Counted from the stretch's first letter, positions 26,130-39,276 are shown. The stretch is 64,000 nt of DNA from an uncultured Cellvibrio sp. (GCA_946481095.1 CAMLML010000007.1:1-64000), one strand, 5' to 3'. Numbers and translations: made by a program. The notes: generated by a model not told the origin, from the letters alone.

Positions 26130-26238
26130 ATTACCCCTCCTAACCTCCCCCTTGGCAGGGGGAGGGACTTTACTCCCTACTTTTTGCGGAGTGAAATCTG
26201 TTCCCTCCCTTGGCAAGGGGAGGGTTAGGGTGGGGTCA
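26130..26238. repeat. Compound G/C-rich palindromic repeat between lpxA and lpxB
   Basis: Two inverted units: CCTAACCTCCCCCTTGGCAG with GGGGGAGGG on the left and CCCTCCCTTGGCAAGGGGAG with GGTTAGGGTGGGGT on the right, joined by about 35 bp. Each unit is a hairpin and the whole element is a larger inverted repeat. The left unit is the reverse complement of the unit ending the element at 28050-28160. Confidence 0.85.
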
Positions 26239-26281
26239 GGTTCATGAAGAAACTCATAAAAAATCCCCGATGGAGATTTGC

Positions 26282-27427
26282 GTGTCTGAATCTATTCATA
26301 TTGCGATAGTGGTTGGTGAGTCATCAGGCGATATTCTGGGTGCTGCGCTGATGCAAGAGCTTCGCAAATTGTTTCCTTCTGCAACCTTTTCCGGCATTGG
26401 TGGCCCTCGCATGTTGGCTCAGGGGTTTCATTCCTATTTTCCGCAAGACAGATTGGCAGTGATGGGATTGATTGAGCCACTTAAGCGAATTTTTGAATTA
26501 CTGCGCATCAGAAAATTTTTACGTGAGCATTTTATTAAAAACCCACCGAGTGTTTTTATCGGAATTGATTCACCGGATTTTAATTTGTCACTGGAAGAAT
26601 CTTTAAAAGAAAAGGGTATTAAGACCGTTCATTACGTGAGTCCATCGGTTTGGGCCTGGCGACAAAAGCGGGTTTTAAAAGTAAAACGTGCGGTAGATCT
26701 GATTTTGACTTTATTGCCATTTGAAGCCAAGTTTTATCAGGATCATCAGGTTCCTGTTGAATTTGTCGGGCATCATCTGGCTGACGAAATTCCACTGCAT
26801 ACCGATAAAATTGCTGCGAGAAAGTCACTGGGTTTACCTGAATCAGGTCGATTGGTCGCGTTGTTGCCTGGCAGTCGTTCAAGTGAAGTTGAGCGTATGG
26901 CTGATTTGTTTATGCATGCAGGTGTGTATTGTTTGGAACAGGATCCCCAATTACATTTTGTTATCCCTGCAGCGAATACAGATCGTTATCGTCAGTTGCA
27001 TATTGCATTAAGTGATTATGTTGATTTTCCTTTTACTCTATTTAATGGTCATTCACATGAAGTGATGGCCGCGTCCGATGTCGTGTTGCTGGCATCAGGA
27101 ACTGTCACACTGGAAGCCATGTTGTTGAAAAAGCCTATGGTGGTTGCTTATAAAATGGCACCTGTGACCTATAAAATTTTGTCCTGGCTTCTCAAAACCC
27201 CTTTTATATCCTTGCCAAATTTGTTGGCGCAAAAATTATTGGTGCCGGAATTGCTTCAGGACAAAGCAACGCCGCAGGCATTGAGTAATGCGGTAATGAA
27301 TTATTTTGAAAACCCGGACGAAACCAGTGAGTTGGTCAGTCAATTCAAAGACATGCACGGTATTTTAAAACGCAATGCCAGTGAATGTGCTGCAAAAGCG
27401 ATAGCGTCGCTTATTTATAGGCAGTGA
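26282..27427 (+). CDS. lpxB: Lipid-A-disaccharide synthase
   Basis: GT-B glycosyltransferase that joins UDP-diacylglucosamine and lipid X. I use a GTG at 26282 (MSESIHIAIVVGESSGD) because GGAG lies 6 bp upstream and family members begin just before VxGExSGD; the frame stays open further up but there it reads through the intergenic repeat. 381 aa; GGPRM, YVSPSVWAWRQKR and LLPGSRSSEV motifs are present. Confidence 0.96.
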   Translation: MSESIHIAIVVGESSGDILGAALMQELRKLFPSATFSGIGGPRMLAQGFHSYFPQDRLAVMGLIEPLKRIFELLRIRKFLREHFIKNPPSVFIGIDSPDFNLSLEESLKEKGIKTVHYVSPSVWAWRQKRVLKVKRAVDLILTLLPFEAKFYQDHQVPVEFVGHHLADEIPLHTDKIAARKSLGLPESGRLVALLPGSRSSEVERMADLFMHAGVYCLEQDPQLHFVIPAANTDRYRQLHIALSDYVDFPFTLFNGHSHEVMAASDVVLLASGTVTLEAMLLKKPMVVAYKMAPVTYKILSWLLKTPFISLPNLLAQKLLVPELLQDKATPQALSNAVMNYFENPDETSELVSQFKDMHGILKRNASECAAKAIASLIYRQ

Positions 27428-27433
27428 TTTTTT

Positions 27434-28039
27434 ATGGAACCTTTTATTTCGATTTATCAGGGTCTTCTATTGGCGGGTTGTGACGAAGTTGGCCGCGGTC
27501 CACTGGCGGGTGACGTAGTTGCTGCAGCGGTGATATTGGATCCGGAAAATCCTATCGAAGGCTTGGATGATTCCAAAAAACTCACTGAAAAAAAACGTGA
27601 GTTGTTATTTGATGAAATCAAACTGAAAGCCAAATCCTGGTGTATTGCTCGCGCCAGTGTTGAAGAAATCGATCGCATTAATATTCTACAAGCCAGTTTG
27701 CTCGCCATGACTCGCGCAGTCGAAGGTTTGCATATTCAACCGGAACACGTATTGGTCGATGGCAACAAATTACCCAAATGGAAATACCCGGCAGAGGCTG
27801 TAGTGAAAGGTGATAGCCGTGTCGCAGCGATCAGTGCCGCCTCAATTCTCGCCAAAGTAACGCGTGATCGCGAAATGATTCTGCTGGACAAACAATATCC
27901 CGGTTATGGTTTTGCCGATCACAAGGGTTATCCCACACAAGTCCATATGGATGCCTTGGAAAAATTAGGTGTAACTGATATTCACCGACGCTCTTATGCG
28001 CCGGTAAGAAATAAAATTGAACAGATGAAGTTGTTTTGA
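27434..28039 (+). CDS. rnhB: Ribonuclease HII
   Basis: Removes RNA from RNA-DNA hybrids, including single ribonucleotides in DNA. 201 aa. Catalytic [10 protein letters not shown] (Asp-Glu), the Asp in VDGNKLPKW, and the DHKGYPT segment are all present. Starts 6 bp after lpxB; no clear ribosome site, so coupling to lpxB translation is likely. Confidence 0.97.
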   Translation: MEPFISIYQGLLLAGCDEVGRGPLAGDVVAAAVILDPENPIEGLDDSKKLTEKKRELLFDEIKLKAKSWCIARASVEEIDRINILQASLLAMTRAVEGLHIQPEHVLVDGNKLPKWKYPAEAVVKGDSRVAAISAASILAKVTRDREMILLDKQYPGYGFADHKGYPTQVHMDALEKLGVTDIHRRSYAPVRNKIEQMKLF

Positions 28040-28049
28040 GCTTCATAGT

Positions 28050-28160
28050 TTTTAAATCCCCCCTAGCCCCCCTTTTTCAAAGTGGGGAACAACTCCCTTC
28101 TTAATAAGTAGGGAGTAAAGTCCCTCCCCCTTGCCAAGGGGGAGGTTAGGAGGGGGTGAA
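28050..28160. repeat. Compound G/C-rich palindromic repeat between rnhB and dnaE
   Basis: Left unit begins TTTAAATCCCCCCTAGCCCC and reads CTTTTTCAAAGTGGGGAAC. The right unit, 28123-28160, is identical over 38 bp to 61031-61068 in front of mazG (CCTCCCCCTTGCCAAGGGGG, then AGGTTAGGAGGGGGTGAA). It fills most of the 151-bp gap before dnaE. Confidence 0.85.
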
Positions 28161-28190
28161 GTATGAAATACTTTTATAGAACAACCAATT

Positions 28191-31100
28191 ATGTCAATCG
28201 CAAACTTCGTTCACCTGCGCATTCACACTGAATTTTCACTTCACGACAGTGTGGTGCGAATCAAGCCGCTGATTAAATCGGTTGCAGGCAAAAAAATGCC
28301 CGCTTGTGCGATTACCGATCTCACCAATTTTTACGGATTAATCAAATTTTATAAAGCAGCGCAGGGTGCAGGTGTTAAGCCGATTGCGGGTAGTGATTTT
28401 TTATTGTTGTCGGATGACGGCGAATCCCAGCCGACACAATTTACCTTGTTGGCGATGAACGACAAAGGCTACAAAAATATTATTGAATTGATTTCGCGTG
28501 CCTGGCGTTATGGTCAGCAACAGGGAATGGCTTATGTGCAGCGTCAATGGGTGAGCGAACTAAGTGAAGGTGTGATTGCATTATCCGGTGCAAAATTTGG
28601 CGAGATAGGTGTAGCGCTTTTGTCCGGGCGTCGTCCTCAAGCTGAAAGTTTGTTGTCGGGTTGGATGAAAGATTTTCCCAATCGTTTTTATATTGAGTTG
28701 CAACGTACCGGTCGCGAGAACGACGAAAATTATTTGCACGCGGCGGTTGATTTGGCTGCGGATATGAATTGCCCGGTGGTTGCTACTAACGATGTGCGCT
28801 TTTTAAAATCTGATGAATTCGAAGTGCATGAGGCGCGTGTGTGCATTGGTGAAGGCCGCACATTGGATGACCCGCGTCGTGAGCGTCGTTACAGCGATCA
28901 ACAATATTTACGCTCGGCAGAAGAAATGGCTGAGTTATTTAGCGATATACCTGAAGCCATAGCCAACACAGTCGAAATCGCCAAGCGTTGTAATCTTACT
29001 ATTCAAATGGGTAAATATTTTTTACCCGAGTATCCCATCCCCGCCGGATTAACTGAAGCCGAATTTTTCCGACAAATTTCGCAAAAAGGTTTGGAAGAGC
29101 GGCTCGATCGTTTGTTGGATAAAAACGCACCCGACTATCAAGAGCGTCGAAAAGTTTACGATGATCGATTGACCTTTGAATTGGATATTATTATCCAAAT
29201 GGGTTTCCCCGGTTATTTTTTGATTGTGATGGATTTTATCCAGTGGGCAAAAGATCACGGCATTCCGGTAGGGCCAGGTCGTGGCTCGGGTGCGGGTTCT
29301 TTGGTGGCCTATTCATTAAAAATCACTGATCTTGATCCACTGGAATACGATTTACTCTTCGAACGTTTTTTGAATCCGGAACGTGTGTCCATGCCGGATT
29401 TTGATATCGACTTTTGTATGGATAATCGCGATAAAGTGATTTCCTATGTTGCGGATAATTACGGTCGCGATGCCGTCAGCCAAATTATTACCTTCGGTAC
29501 CATGGCCGCCAAAGCGGTGGTGCGTGACGTTGCGCGTGTGCAAGGAAAATCTTACGGCCTTGCTGATAAATTATCGAAATTAATTCCACCCACACCCGGC
29601 ATGACGCTTGAACAAGCCTTGCAAGAAGAACCGCAACTAAAAGAATTTTTAGCGATGGATGGCGACGCCCAAGAAATATGGGAAATGGCAGAGCAGTTGG
29701 AAGGCTTAACGCGCAACGTCGGTAAACACGCCGGGGGTGTGGTGATTGCGCCCACCAAACTCACTGACTTTGCGCCTTTGTATTGCGATGAAAGCGGCGG
29801 TGGTTTGGTTACACAATTTGATAAAGGCGATGTTGAAGAAGCTGGTTTGGTGAAGTTCGACTTTTTAGGTTTGCGCACGCTCACCATTATCGATTGGGCG
29901 CGCATTATGATCGACAAACAGCGCGCAAAGAAAGGCGAACCACCGTTGGATATCAGCGCAATTCCGCTTGATGATCCGAAAACTTATACATTATTAAAAC
30001 GCGCTGAAACCACCGCCGTATTCCAATTGGAATCGCGCGGCATGAAAGATTTGATCAAACGTTTGCAGCCTGACAATATCGAAGACCTGATCGCATTGGT
30101 TGCACTCTTTCGTCCGGGTCCTTTGGAATCGGGCATGGTGGATGATTTTATCAACCGTAAACACGGTCGCGCTCAAGTTGCTTATCCCGATGCAAAATTT
30201 CAACATCAAAGTTTAAAACCCGTACTCGAGCCGACTTACGGTGTGATTGTGTATCAAGAACAGGTGATGCAAATTGCACAGGTGCTTGCAGGTTACACAC
30301 TCGGCGGCGCGGACATGTTGCGTCGCGCAATGGGTAAGAAAAAACCGGAAGAAATGGCCAAACAACGTGAAGTTTTCGAAGCAGGTGCAAAACAACAAGG
30401 TATTAATGGTGAACTGGCAATTAAAATTTTTGACCTGGTAGAAAAATTTGCGGGTTATGGTTTTAACAAATCGCACTCGGCGGCTTACGCCATTGTTTCG
30501 TATCAAACCGCTTGGTTAAAAGCACATTATCCCGCGCATTTTATGGCGGCGACTATGTCGTCAGACATGGATAAAACCGACAAGGTGGTGACCTTCATCG
30601 AAGAATGTCGCACCATGAAATTGAAACTTCTGCCACCTGATGTGAATTCCGGTGAGTTTCATTTTACGGTCGATGATGAAGGCAACATTATTTATGGATT
30701 GGGCGCTATTAAAGGTTTGGGTGAAGGCCCGGTGGAATCGATAATTGCAGCGCGGAACCAGGCTGGACCATTTAAAAATTTATTTGATTTCTGCGCGCGG
30801 GTGGATGCGCGCAAAGTGAATAAACGTGCGCTTGAAGCGATTATTCGTTCCGGCGCTGCAGATAGATTAGGCCCTAGTTACAACACGCCACATTACAATC
30901 GTGATCACGACCGTGCAATTATGTTTGCAGCCATGAGCGAAGCGGTGAAAACTGCTGAACAATCTGCAGCAAATTCCAGCGCGGGTATGACGGATTTATT
31001 TGGTGAAGTAATTGCTGCCGAAAGCTCCATCACTGATGTTTATAAAGATTTTTTAAATACGCGCAGTTGGTCAATTAAAGATAGATTACACGCTGAAAAA

Positions 31101-31727
31101 GAAACGCTGGGTTTGTATTTAACCGGTCACCCGATTGATGAATACGAACAAGAGCTCGAACATTTAGTCAGCTCACGCATCGCCAATTTAAAACCGGAAA
31201 AATCCAATCAAACTATTTCCGGATTAATTATTTCGCAGCGTGTAGTGAAAACCAAACGCGGCGATAATTTGGCAATACTGACTCTGGATGATCGCACCGG
31301 ACGTATAGACGTCACACTTTTTTCTGAAATTTATAACGACTCACGCGATCTGTTGTTGAAAGACGGATTGTTGGTGGTTACTGGTCAAGTGAAACACGAT
31401 GATTTCAGTGGTCAATTAAAAATGAGTGCTGACAATGTGCAATTGTTAAGTGATCTGCGGCAGGACAAAGTGCGTGAAATACATTTGCAATGGCATGCTG
31501 GATTATTAGCTCCCAACGCTGTTCGCGATTTAATGCAGCTTTTACAATTGCATCGCGGTTCCCCGCAAAAAGTAGCCAGGTGCCCACTGATTATTGATTA
31601 CATTCGCAGTGATGCCAAAGCTCAAATCCAATTGGGAAGCGATTGGTTATTGAGACCGGAAGATGAATTGTTGCAAAGTTTACGCGAGCGTTATGGTTTG
31701 CAATCAGTCAGTTTGGTCTATCAATAG
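28191..31727 (+). CDS. dnaE: DNA polymerase III alpha subunit
   Basis: Replicative polymerase. 1178 aa, near the E. coli length. N-terminal PHP domain ([16 protein letters not shown]), C-family polymerase core with catalytic aspartates in [14 protein letters not shown], and [10 protein letters not shown] and [18 protein letters not shown] segments; then helix-hairpin-helix and OB-fold regions. No obvious ribosome site upstream of the ATG, which follows the repeat at 28050-28160. Confidence 0.98.
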   Translation: MSIANFVHLRIHTEFSLHDSVVRIKPLIKSVAGKKMPACAITDLTNFYGLIKFYKAAQGAGVKPIAGSDFLLLSDDGESQPTQFTLLAMNDKGYKNIIELISRAWRYGQQQGMAYVQRQWVSELSEGVIALSGAKFGEIGVALLSGRRPQAESLLSGWMKDFPNRFYIELQRTGRENDENYLHAAVDLAADMNCPVVATNDVRFLKSDEFEVHEARVCIGEGRTLDDPRRERRYSDQQYLRSAEEMAELFSDIPEAIANTVEIAKRCNLTIQMGKYFLPEYPIPAGLTEAEFFRQISQKGLEERLDRLLDKNAPDYQERRKVYDDRLTFELDIIIQMGFPGYFLIVMDFIQWAKDHGIPVGPGRGSGAGSLVAYSLKITDLDPLEYDLLFERFLNPERVSMPDFDIDFCMDNRDKVISYVADNYGRDAVSQIITFGTMAAKAVVRDVARVQGKSYGLADKLSKLIPPTPGMTLEQALQEEPQLKEFLAMDGDAQEIWEMAEQLEGLTRNVGKHAGGVVIAPTKLTDFAPLYCDESGGGLVTQFDKGDVEEAGLVKFDFLGLRTLTIIDWARIMIDKQRAKKGEPPLDISAIPLDDPKTYTLLKRAETTAVFQLESRGMKDLIKRLQPDNIEDLIALVALFRPGPLESGMVDDFINRKHGRAQVAYPDAKFQHQSLKPVLEPTYGVIVYQEQVMQIAQVLAGYTLGGADMLRRAMGKKKPEEMAKQREVFEAGAKQQGINGELAIKIFDLVEKFAGYGFNKSHSAAYAIVSYQTAWLKAHYPAHFMAATMSSDMDKTDKVVTFIEECRTMKLKLLPPDVNSGEFHFTVDDEGNIIYGLGAIKGLGEGPVESIIAARNQAGPFKNLFDFCARVDARKVNKRALEAIIRSGAADRLGPSYNTPHYNRDHDRAIMFAAMSEAVKTAEQSAANSSAGMTDLFGEVIAAESSITDVYKDFLNTRSWSIKDRLHAEKETLGLYLTGHPIDEYEQELEHLVSSRIANLKPEKSNQTISGLIISQRVVKTKRGDNLAILTLDDRTGRIDVTLFSEIYNDSRDLLLKDGLLVVTGQVKHDDFSGQLKMSADNVQLLSDLRQDKVREIHLQWHAGLLAPNAVRDLMQLLQLHRGSPQKVARCPLIIDYIRSDAKAQIQLGSDWLLRPEDELLQSLRERYGLQSVSLVYQ

Positions 31728-32144
31728 TTCAATGCTTGTTGTAATTTGCGACAGCGGTTTTGTACGGAAGTGTAAATATTTTTTTGGCATCAAATTGGCA
31801 ATAAAACTGTAAACCATATTCAATAGACTTACTGTAGTCAGAAATGACAAGGAAATATTCTTAAGGAAAAGTTTTGTACCCTCTCCCCCTTTCCCTTCGG
31901 GACGGGGGGATCTTCCTTCCGATAATTTTCTTGAAATTAACCTCTTGTTAATGCTGGCAACATTTTGATATTGGGCAGATTTTGCAAAAATAATTCTATT
32001 CAATATGAGCCGGTTTCAGATAAGCCTTTGGCCTAAAAATATCGACTAATTGGGTGTTTTCGCGTAATGTAGCGCCCCATTAGCGACCGGGTAGGCGGAA
32101 TCGCCACTGGCTAAGTCCAATTCCTAGACGTACAAGAGCTTGAT
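31728..32144. other. 417-bp intergenic region upstream of accA
   Basis: AT-rich, with no supportable gene. It holds one diverged unit of the G/C-rich repeat family (31878-31916) and, closer to accA, a GGCGGAATCGCC hairpin in the probable leader. No clear promoter hexamers could be assigned. Confidence 0.6.
31878..31916. repeat. Single diverged unit of the G/C-rich repeat family
   Basis: TACCCTCTCCCCCTTTCCC followed by TTCGGGACGGGGGGATC: a one-unit hairpin-like member between dnaE and accA, less conserved than the compound elements. Confidence 0.5.
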
Positions 32145-33092
32145 ATGAATCTAAATTTTCTGGATTTTGAACAGCCGATTGCTGAACTTGAAACGAAGAT
32201 TGAAGAATTACAAATGGTTGGTCGCTCAAGCGATGTCAACCTTGCCGATGAAATCGCCAAGCTGCGCGAAAAAAGTACAAAACTGACAGCATCCATCTAT
32301 TCCAAATTGACTCCATGGGAAGTCGTCAAGGTTGCCCGTCATCCGTTGCGTCCATATGCCTCTGATTATATTTCCCGCGTATTTACCGATTTCGATGAAC
32401 TGCATGGCGATCGCCGTTTTGGTGACGATAAAGCCATTATTGGTGGCATAGGTCGTCTTGATGATAAACCGGTAATGATTATTGGTGAAGAAAAGGGCAG
32501 GACTGTCACTGAAAAAGTTCAACGTAATTTTGGTATGCCCAGACCGGAAGGCTATCGCAAAGCATTGCGTCTGATGGAGATGGCTGAACGTTTCAAAATG
32601 CCAATATTGACCTTGATCGATACTCCCGGTGCCTATCCCGGTATTGATTCGGAAGAGAGAGGGATTTCGGAATCCATTGCACAAAATCTGGCGGTAATGT
32701 CCCGTTTGCGAACGCCGATTATTTGTACCGTTATCGGTGAGGGTTCATCTGGTGGTGCTTTGGCAATTGGTGTGGGTGATCAGCTCAATATGCTTCAGTA
32801 CTCCACTTATTTTGTTATTTCTCCTGAAGGTTGCGCCAATATTATTTGGAAAACGGTTGCCAAGGCTCCTGAAGCTGCCCAGGCCATGGGCGTTACATCC
32901 AAAGTGTTACAAGATTTGGGGATTGTTGATGAAACTATTCCAGAACCTTTGGGTGGTGCACATCGAAATCTGGATGAAATGGCCAGCACATTAAGAAACC
33001 GTTTGATAGCCCAGGTTGAGCAATTGAGTAAAGAGCCGATAGAAGCCTTGCTGGAACGCCGTTATCAACGCTTGATGAGCTATGGAAATTAA
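32145..33092 (+). CDS. accA: Acetyl-CoA carboxylase carboxyltransferase subunit alpha
   Basis: With AccD transfers the carboxyl group from biotin to acetyl-CoA, giving malonyl-CoA. 315 aa, the family length; [17 protein letters not shown] at the N-terminus and the carboxyltransferase core with [18 protein letters not shown] and [15 protein letters not shown]. It is the last gene of the conserved plus-strand series. Confidence 0.98.
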   Translation: MNLNFLDFEQPIAELETKIEELQMVGRSSDVNLADEIAKLREKSTKLTASIYSKLTPWEVVKVARHPLRPYASDYISRVFTDFDELHGDRRFGDDKAIIGGIGRLDDKPVMIIGEEKGRTVTEKVQRNFGMPRPEGYRKALRLMEMAERFKMPILTLIDTPGAYPGIDSEERGISESIAQNLAVMSRLRTPIICTVIGEGSSGGALAIGVGDQLNMLQYSTYFVISPEGCANIIWKTVAKAPEAAQAMGVTSKVLQDLGIVDETIPEPLGGAHRNLDEMASTLRNRLIAQVEQLSKEPIEALLERRYQRLMSYGN

Positions 33093-33118
33093 TGGTATTT
33101 GAATCACTAAAAAAACAA

Positions 33119-33148
33119 AAAGCCGTTGATGCAAGTCAGCGGCTTTTT
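33119..33148 (+). terminator. Rho-independent terminator after accA
   Basis: AGCCGTTG/CAGCGGCT stem (one G-T pair) with an 8-nt loop followed by seven T residues, 27 bp after the accA stop. Confidence 0.85.
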
Positions 33149-33180
33149 TTATGTAATTTTTTTGATGGAGAAAAATAAAG

Positions 33181-35880
33181 ATGAATCCGGTGTTGCGATT
33201 TTTGTTAATCATTATTTCATCCGGTTTGTTACTGTCATGTCAGCAACCCGGACAGGATGCCAAACAAGAATCAGAAATCAAACAAGAAAAGGTTAGGGTG
33301 GATCGCAAAGTTGTTCCTTATCTGGAACAGGAATATGCCGCAATGCGTGCCAGGCAAATTTCCGATGTCAGCTATCGCCTGACAATTAATCTGGATGCAC
33401 AAACCGAAACCTATTCGGGTGAAGTTATTATTGATTTTACTTTGGCGGATAACAATCTCTCTCCTATCACTGTGGATTTTAATTCTGGAAAAGTGAATGC
33501 GGTCTATCTAAATGATGCGGCGGTTAATTTTGCGTATGAGCAATATTTCATTCAATTGGCGCCGGAGATTTTTACCAGCAAAAAAAATACCTTGCGTATT
33601 GAATTTGAACGGCAATATTCCAAAGCCGGTGATGGGTTGCATCATTATAAAGATCCGCAAACGGGCAATGTGTATCTATACAGCAATTTTGAACCCTATA
33701 ACGCCAACAAAATGTTTCCGCATTTTGATCAGCCGAATATTAAAGCGACTTATTTATTACAAGTCTTGGCGCCAGCTAATTGGCAGGTGATATCGGCACA
33801 GCGTGAATCTTCAATCAATGACGAAAATGGAAAAAAACGTTGGCTATTTCCGGCAACACCGAAAATCCCTTCTTATATTTTCCCCCTGCATGCAGGGCCT
33901 TATAAAATTTGGGAAGACAAAGCAGGAAAAATACCGTTACGTCTGTTTGCAAGGGAAGAGCTTGCGCAATATGTGAATGCAAAAGAATGGTTTACGTTTA
34001 CACAACAAAGTTTTGATTTTTATAACCAGTATTTTGAAATTGAGTATCCTTTTGGTAAATACGATCAATTGGTGGTGCCGGATTTTAATGCGGGTGCAAT
34101 GGAAAACCTGGGTGCCGTTACCTTTAATGAAATTTATGTCGGGCGTGGAGTTAAAACCCGTTTGGAACGCTTCCGTCATGCCAATGTGATTTCACATGAA
34201 TTGGCGCATATGTGGTTTGGTAATCTGGTGACTATGGATTGGTGGAATGGTTTGTGGTTGAACGAAAGTTTTGCAACTTATATGTCCTATTTACAGCAAT
34301 CAAAAAACAGTGAATTCAAGCAAGACGCATGGCGAATTTTTTATAACAATATGAAACAGTGGGCTTATACCGCTGATCAGCAAGTCACTACGCATGCGAT
34401 TGAGTTGCCGGTCGCCAATACAGCAGAGGCCTTTACTAATTTTGATGGCATAACTTATGGAAAGGGTGCTTCGGTATTAAAGCAATTGGCTTATTTTGCC
34501 GGAGAAGAAAATTTTCGAAAAGGAGTCGCTAATTATTTAAAAAAATTCAGTTACGGTAATACTGAACTTCGGGATTTTATTGCGGAAGTCGCTTTGGCAA
34601 GCAATCAGGATCTGACTGGTTGGACACAGGAATGGCTCTATCTTGCAGGCTTGAATACCATTCAGGTGGAGTTCGCCTGTGGTGACAATCAGGATGTTGC
34701 CCCTTTGTCTTCATTTTCTGTGTTGCAATTTGCAACTCCGGAAAATCCAACTCTACGATCACAAAAAATTGAGTTGGGATTTTATCAAATAGATCAATCA
34801 GCCAATCAACAAGCGGTGTATCAAACGGCTGTCATTCCTTTTGTATACTCGGGTGAAAAAACCTCAATGCCGATAGAAAAGAGTATGGCGTGCCCGGATT
34901 TTGTATACCCCAATGTGAATGATATGGGTTATTTGAAAGTTGCGCTGGACAAAAAATCATTGGCCAGTGTCCAGAAAAATATTGCTATTTTTGATTCTGA
35001 AATGCGCAGTAATTTGTGGCAAATTTTATGGGATGAGGTTTTGGATAAACGTTTACGATTGAGTGAATTTATCCAGTTGGTCAACAGTTCCATGGTGTCG
35101 AGTGATGCTGCCGATGTTGCAGCCATGAGTACGAAATTGCGTGCAGCCCATGAATATTTGATCGAGATGCAAAATAACAAGCAGGGTTTTGAAAAAGAAT
35201 TAAAGATGTTGGAGTCTATTGCCTGGCGAGAATTACAGGCCTCGGAAGCGGGATCGGATATCCAGAAAATCTGGTTTGATGCTTATGTGCAGCTGGTATT
35301 TTCCAAATCAGAATTGGCACGACTTGACAATATCCTGACAGGCAGGAAAAAAATTTCAGGTTTGGTGCTGGATCAGGACAGACGTTGGGCAGTGTTAATA
35401 AGATTGAATTTATTCCAATATGCCAAAGCGATTAAATTGGCTGATCAGGAAAAGAAAAAAGATCCCAGTGATCGTGGACAACAAATGGCATTAATTTGCG
35501 AATTAGTTCGAGCGACACCGGAAATAAAAGCAGAGTTTTTTGAAAAAATTATCGCCAAAGATCAGGTATACAAATTGGCAACGGCAAGATTGCTTATGGT
35601 GAATTTATTTCCTGCAGTACAAATGGAATACCGTTATCAATATGCTGACAAAATACTGGCCAATATTCCGAAGTTGCATCAGGAACAAGACGAACGATTT
35701 ATGGCGAGCTATTTAACCGGAATGTTACCTGCACACTGTACTGCACAAAATGCCAATCGGCTGGCGGCGGCAGTAACAGAATATGGAGCTTTAAATCCCG
35801 TGATTAATCGCAATTTGAGAATTGCCCTTCAGGAAGAACAGCGTTGCGTCGATATGAAAGGATTGATGTTGATAAAGTAG
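33181..35880 (+). CDS. M1-family aminopeptidase, predicted lipoprotein
   Basis: 899 aa. The first 20 residues are a lipoprotein signal with lipobox L17-L18-S19-C20, so this aminopeptidase N-like enzyme is exported and lipid-anchored, unlike cytoplasmic PepN. The M1 core is intact: GAMENLGAVTFNE (exopeptidase motif) and HELAHMWFGN...NESFA (zinc ligands His, His, Glu) at about residue 338. The C-terminal third is the usual helical ERAP-like domain. It should trim peptides in the periplasm or at the surface, which would suit a cell that also secretes metallopeptidase-like proteins. GGAG ribosome site upstream. Confidence 0.92.
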   Translation: MNPVLRFLLIIISSGLLLSCQQPGQDAKQESEIKQEKVRVDRKVVPYLEQEYAAMRARQISDVSYRLTINLDAQTETYSGEVIIDFTLADNNLSPITVDFNSGKVNAVYLNDAAVNFAYEQYFIQLAPEIFTSKKNTLRIEFERQYSKAGDGLHHYKDPQTGNVYLYSNFEPYNANKMFPHFDQPNIKATYLLQVLAPANWQVISAQRESSINDENGKKRWLFPATPKIPSYIFPLHAGPYKIWEDKAGKIPLRLFAREELAQYVNAKEWFTFTQQSFDFYNQYFEIEYPFGKYDQLVVPDFNAGAMENLGAVTFNEIYVGRGVKTRLERFRHANVISHELAHMWFGNLVTMDWWNGLWLNESFATYMSYLQQSKNSEFKQDAWRIFYNNMKQWAYTADQQVTTHAIELPVANTAEAFTNFDGITYGKGASVLKQLAYFAGEENFRKGVANYLKKFSYGNTELRDFIAEVALASNQDLTGWTQEWLYLAGLNTIQVEFACGDNQDVAPLSSFSVLQFATPENPTLRSQKIELGFYQIDQSANQQAVYQTAVIPFVYSGEKTSMPIEKSMACPDFVYPNVNDMGYLKVALDKKSLASVQKNIAIFDSEMRSNLWQILWDEVLDKRLRLSEFIQLVNSSMVSSDAADVAAMSTKLRAAHEYLIEMQNNKQGFEKELKMLESIAWRELQASEAGSDIQKIWFDAYVQLVFSKSELARLDNILTGRKKISGLVLDQDRRWAVLIRLNLFQYAKAIKLADQEKKKDPSDRGQQMALICELVRATPEIKAEFFEKIIAKDQVYKLATARLLMVNLFPAVQMEYRYQYADKILANIPKLHQEQDERFMASYLTGMLPAHCTAQNANRLAAAVTEYGALNPVINRNLRIALQEEQRCVDMKGLMLIK

Positions 35881-36060
35881 AAGGCAAGGGCATGTATTAG
35901 TCCCCGTCAAACTGCTAGAATCGCCGGCGCTCTTGCAACGGGAGGCGATTCCCTGTGGCGGGGCTCTTTCTTGATTTCATCTTGTTGAAGGCAGGGCTCA
36001 CAAGGCCCCTTGGCTGACAGCAAGGAAATTCCCAGCATGAATTGACGGAGCCATCTTTAA
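35881..36060 (+). promoter_or_regulatory. icd upstream region with a TAGAAT promoter candidate
   Basis: A GCTAGAATC -10-like element around 35914-35921 resembles the lepA -10 (GCTAGAATG). A leader of about 140 nt with C/G-rich stretches follows, then GGAG 11 bp before the icd ATG. The -35 is poor. Confidence 0.35.
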
Positions 36061-38283
<2,223 letters not shown>

Positions 38284-38286
38284 AAA

Positions 38287-38426
38287 TCTTGCCCTTACCC
38301 TAACCCTCTCCCGGAGGGAGAGGGGATTGTTCGTGCGATTTGTCAAAGTGGGGAGCTAAAAAACCTCGACATGCCGAGGTTTTTTAGCTCCCTCTCCCTC
38401 AGGGAGAGGGTTGGGGTGAGGGTGGC
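38287..38426. repeat. Compound palindromic repeat enclosing a bidirectional terminator
   Basis: CCCTAACCCTCTCCCGGAGG on the left and its inverse (CCCTCAGGGAGAGGGTTGGG) on the right enclose about 75 bp. Same layout as the other family members but with a terminator hairpin in the middle, between convergent icd and the PilZ gene. Confidence 0.8.
38351..38392. terminator. Bidirectional terminator between icd and the PilZ gene
   Basis: A perfect 18-bp inverted repeat (GGGAGCTAAAAAACCTCG and its complement) around a 6-nt loop. The inner CCTCG/CGAGG hairpin is followed by T6 on the plus strand and, by symmetry, on the minus strand, so it serves both convergent genes. Confidence 0.88.
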
Positions 38427-38427
38427 A

Positions 38428-38733
38428 TCACTCAATCAAATTGATAATTTCCATACCGATTAAATAATTTCCGGCATTAATTTCCAGCACGCGTATGACT
38501 TTGACCTTGGCTTTCAGGCTGGGGCTGTGTCCGTGCGTTGAGGCTACCTCGACTTCAAGCTCTGTACCCATAGCGATGGTTTCTTTGGCTTCCACCTGCA
38601 GGCCGCCACCGCTTAGATCACGGCACATGCCTTCAATAACTTTACCTGCTGTGATAAGTTTTGTGCCGAGGGGAGCGCTGATTTTCATGCGAATAAAATC
38701 ACGTTTTTCACTGTAGTTTTTATCATTCGCCAT
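38428..38733 (-). CDS. PilZ-domain protein
   Basis: 101 aa, essentially a lone PilZ domain. The c-di-GMP-binding RxxxR is seen as RDFIR and the second motif (D/NxSxxG) as DLSGGG. ATG at 38733 chosen because GAGG is 8 bp upstream and the residues further up look non-coding. A single-domain PilZ protein acts as a c-di-GMP-responsive adaptor; the target cannot be told from context. The HD-GYP protein at 61982 would degrade the same messenger. Confidence 0.88.
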   Translation of the reverse strand: MANDKNYSEKRDFIRMKISAPLGTKLITAGKVIEGMCRDLSGGGLQVEAKETIAMGTELEVEVASTHGHSPSLKAKVKVIRVLEINAGNYLIGMEIINLIE

Positions 38734-38837
38734 AAGTTTCGCCTCAACAGAATTCAGGTTTGATGTTTTCGCACTATGCCTGTCACAGGCATTTTGAGTG
38801 TAGCACAGGCTTTTAATCTGCTCTTTTGCAGGCGAAA

Positions 38838-38864
38838 AAAAACCCTGCAATTACGCAGGGTTTC
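38838..38864 (-). terminator. Rho-independent terminator after fdxA
   Basis: AAACCCTGC/GCAGGGTTT stem with a short loop, followed on the minus strand by a run of T residues, 19 bp after the fdxA stop. Confidence 0.82.
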
Positions 38865-38882
38865 TGAAACGCATGGTGATAA

Positions 38883-39206
38883 TCAGCGCTCAAGATACTG
38901 CAGTTTGCCGGGAACACCATCCCATTCAGCAGCATCCGCAGGAGCGTCTTTAATCTCGGTTATATTGGGCCAAACCTGTGCCAACTCAGCATTCAATTCC
39001 AAAAATACGGCTTGATCATCCGGCAATTCATCTTCCGAGAAAATCGCTCCAACCGGGCACTCAGGCTCACACAGGGCGCAATCAATACACTCATCGGGGT
39101 GAATAACCAAAAAGTTAGGGCCTTCATAAAAGCAGTCTACGGGACATACTTCAACACAGTCGGTGTGTTTGCACTTGATGCAGTTTTCCCCAACAACAAA
39201 GGTCAT
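38883..39206 (-). CDS. fdxA: Ferredoxin FdxA (7Fe-8S type)
   Basis: 107 aa electron carrier. The N-terminal Cys pattern [18 protein letters not shown] and the second site [12 protein letters not shown] fit the 3Fe-4S plus 4Fe-4S ferredoxin made by Pseudomonas and Azotobacter. GGAG precedes the ATG. In Pseudomonas fdxA adjoins mutS; here a dehydrogenase gene and ompW lie between them. Confidence 0.95.
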   Translation of the reverse strand: MTFVVGENCIKCKHTDCVEVCPVDCFYEGPNFLVIHPDECIDCALCEPECPVGAIFSEDELPDDQAVFLELNAELAQVWPNITEIKDAPADAAEWDGVPGKLQYLER

Positions 39207-39276
39207 AGGTAACTCCGGATAGTAATCAATATCGAGGCGCGCATTCTAAACAGGCTGGCTGGATTTGTGTAGTTGT

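Noticed and set aside
26210..26281. Longer LpxB N-terminus
   Set aside because: It translates the intergenic repeat and lacks a ribosome site, while GTG at 26282 has GGAG at a good distance.
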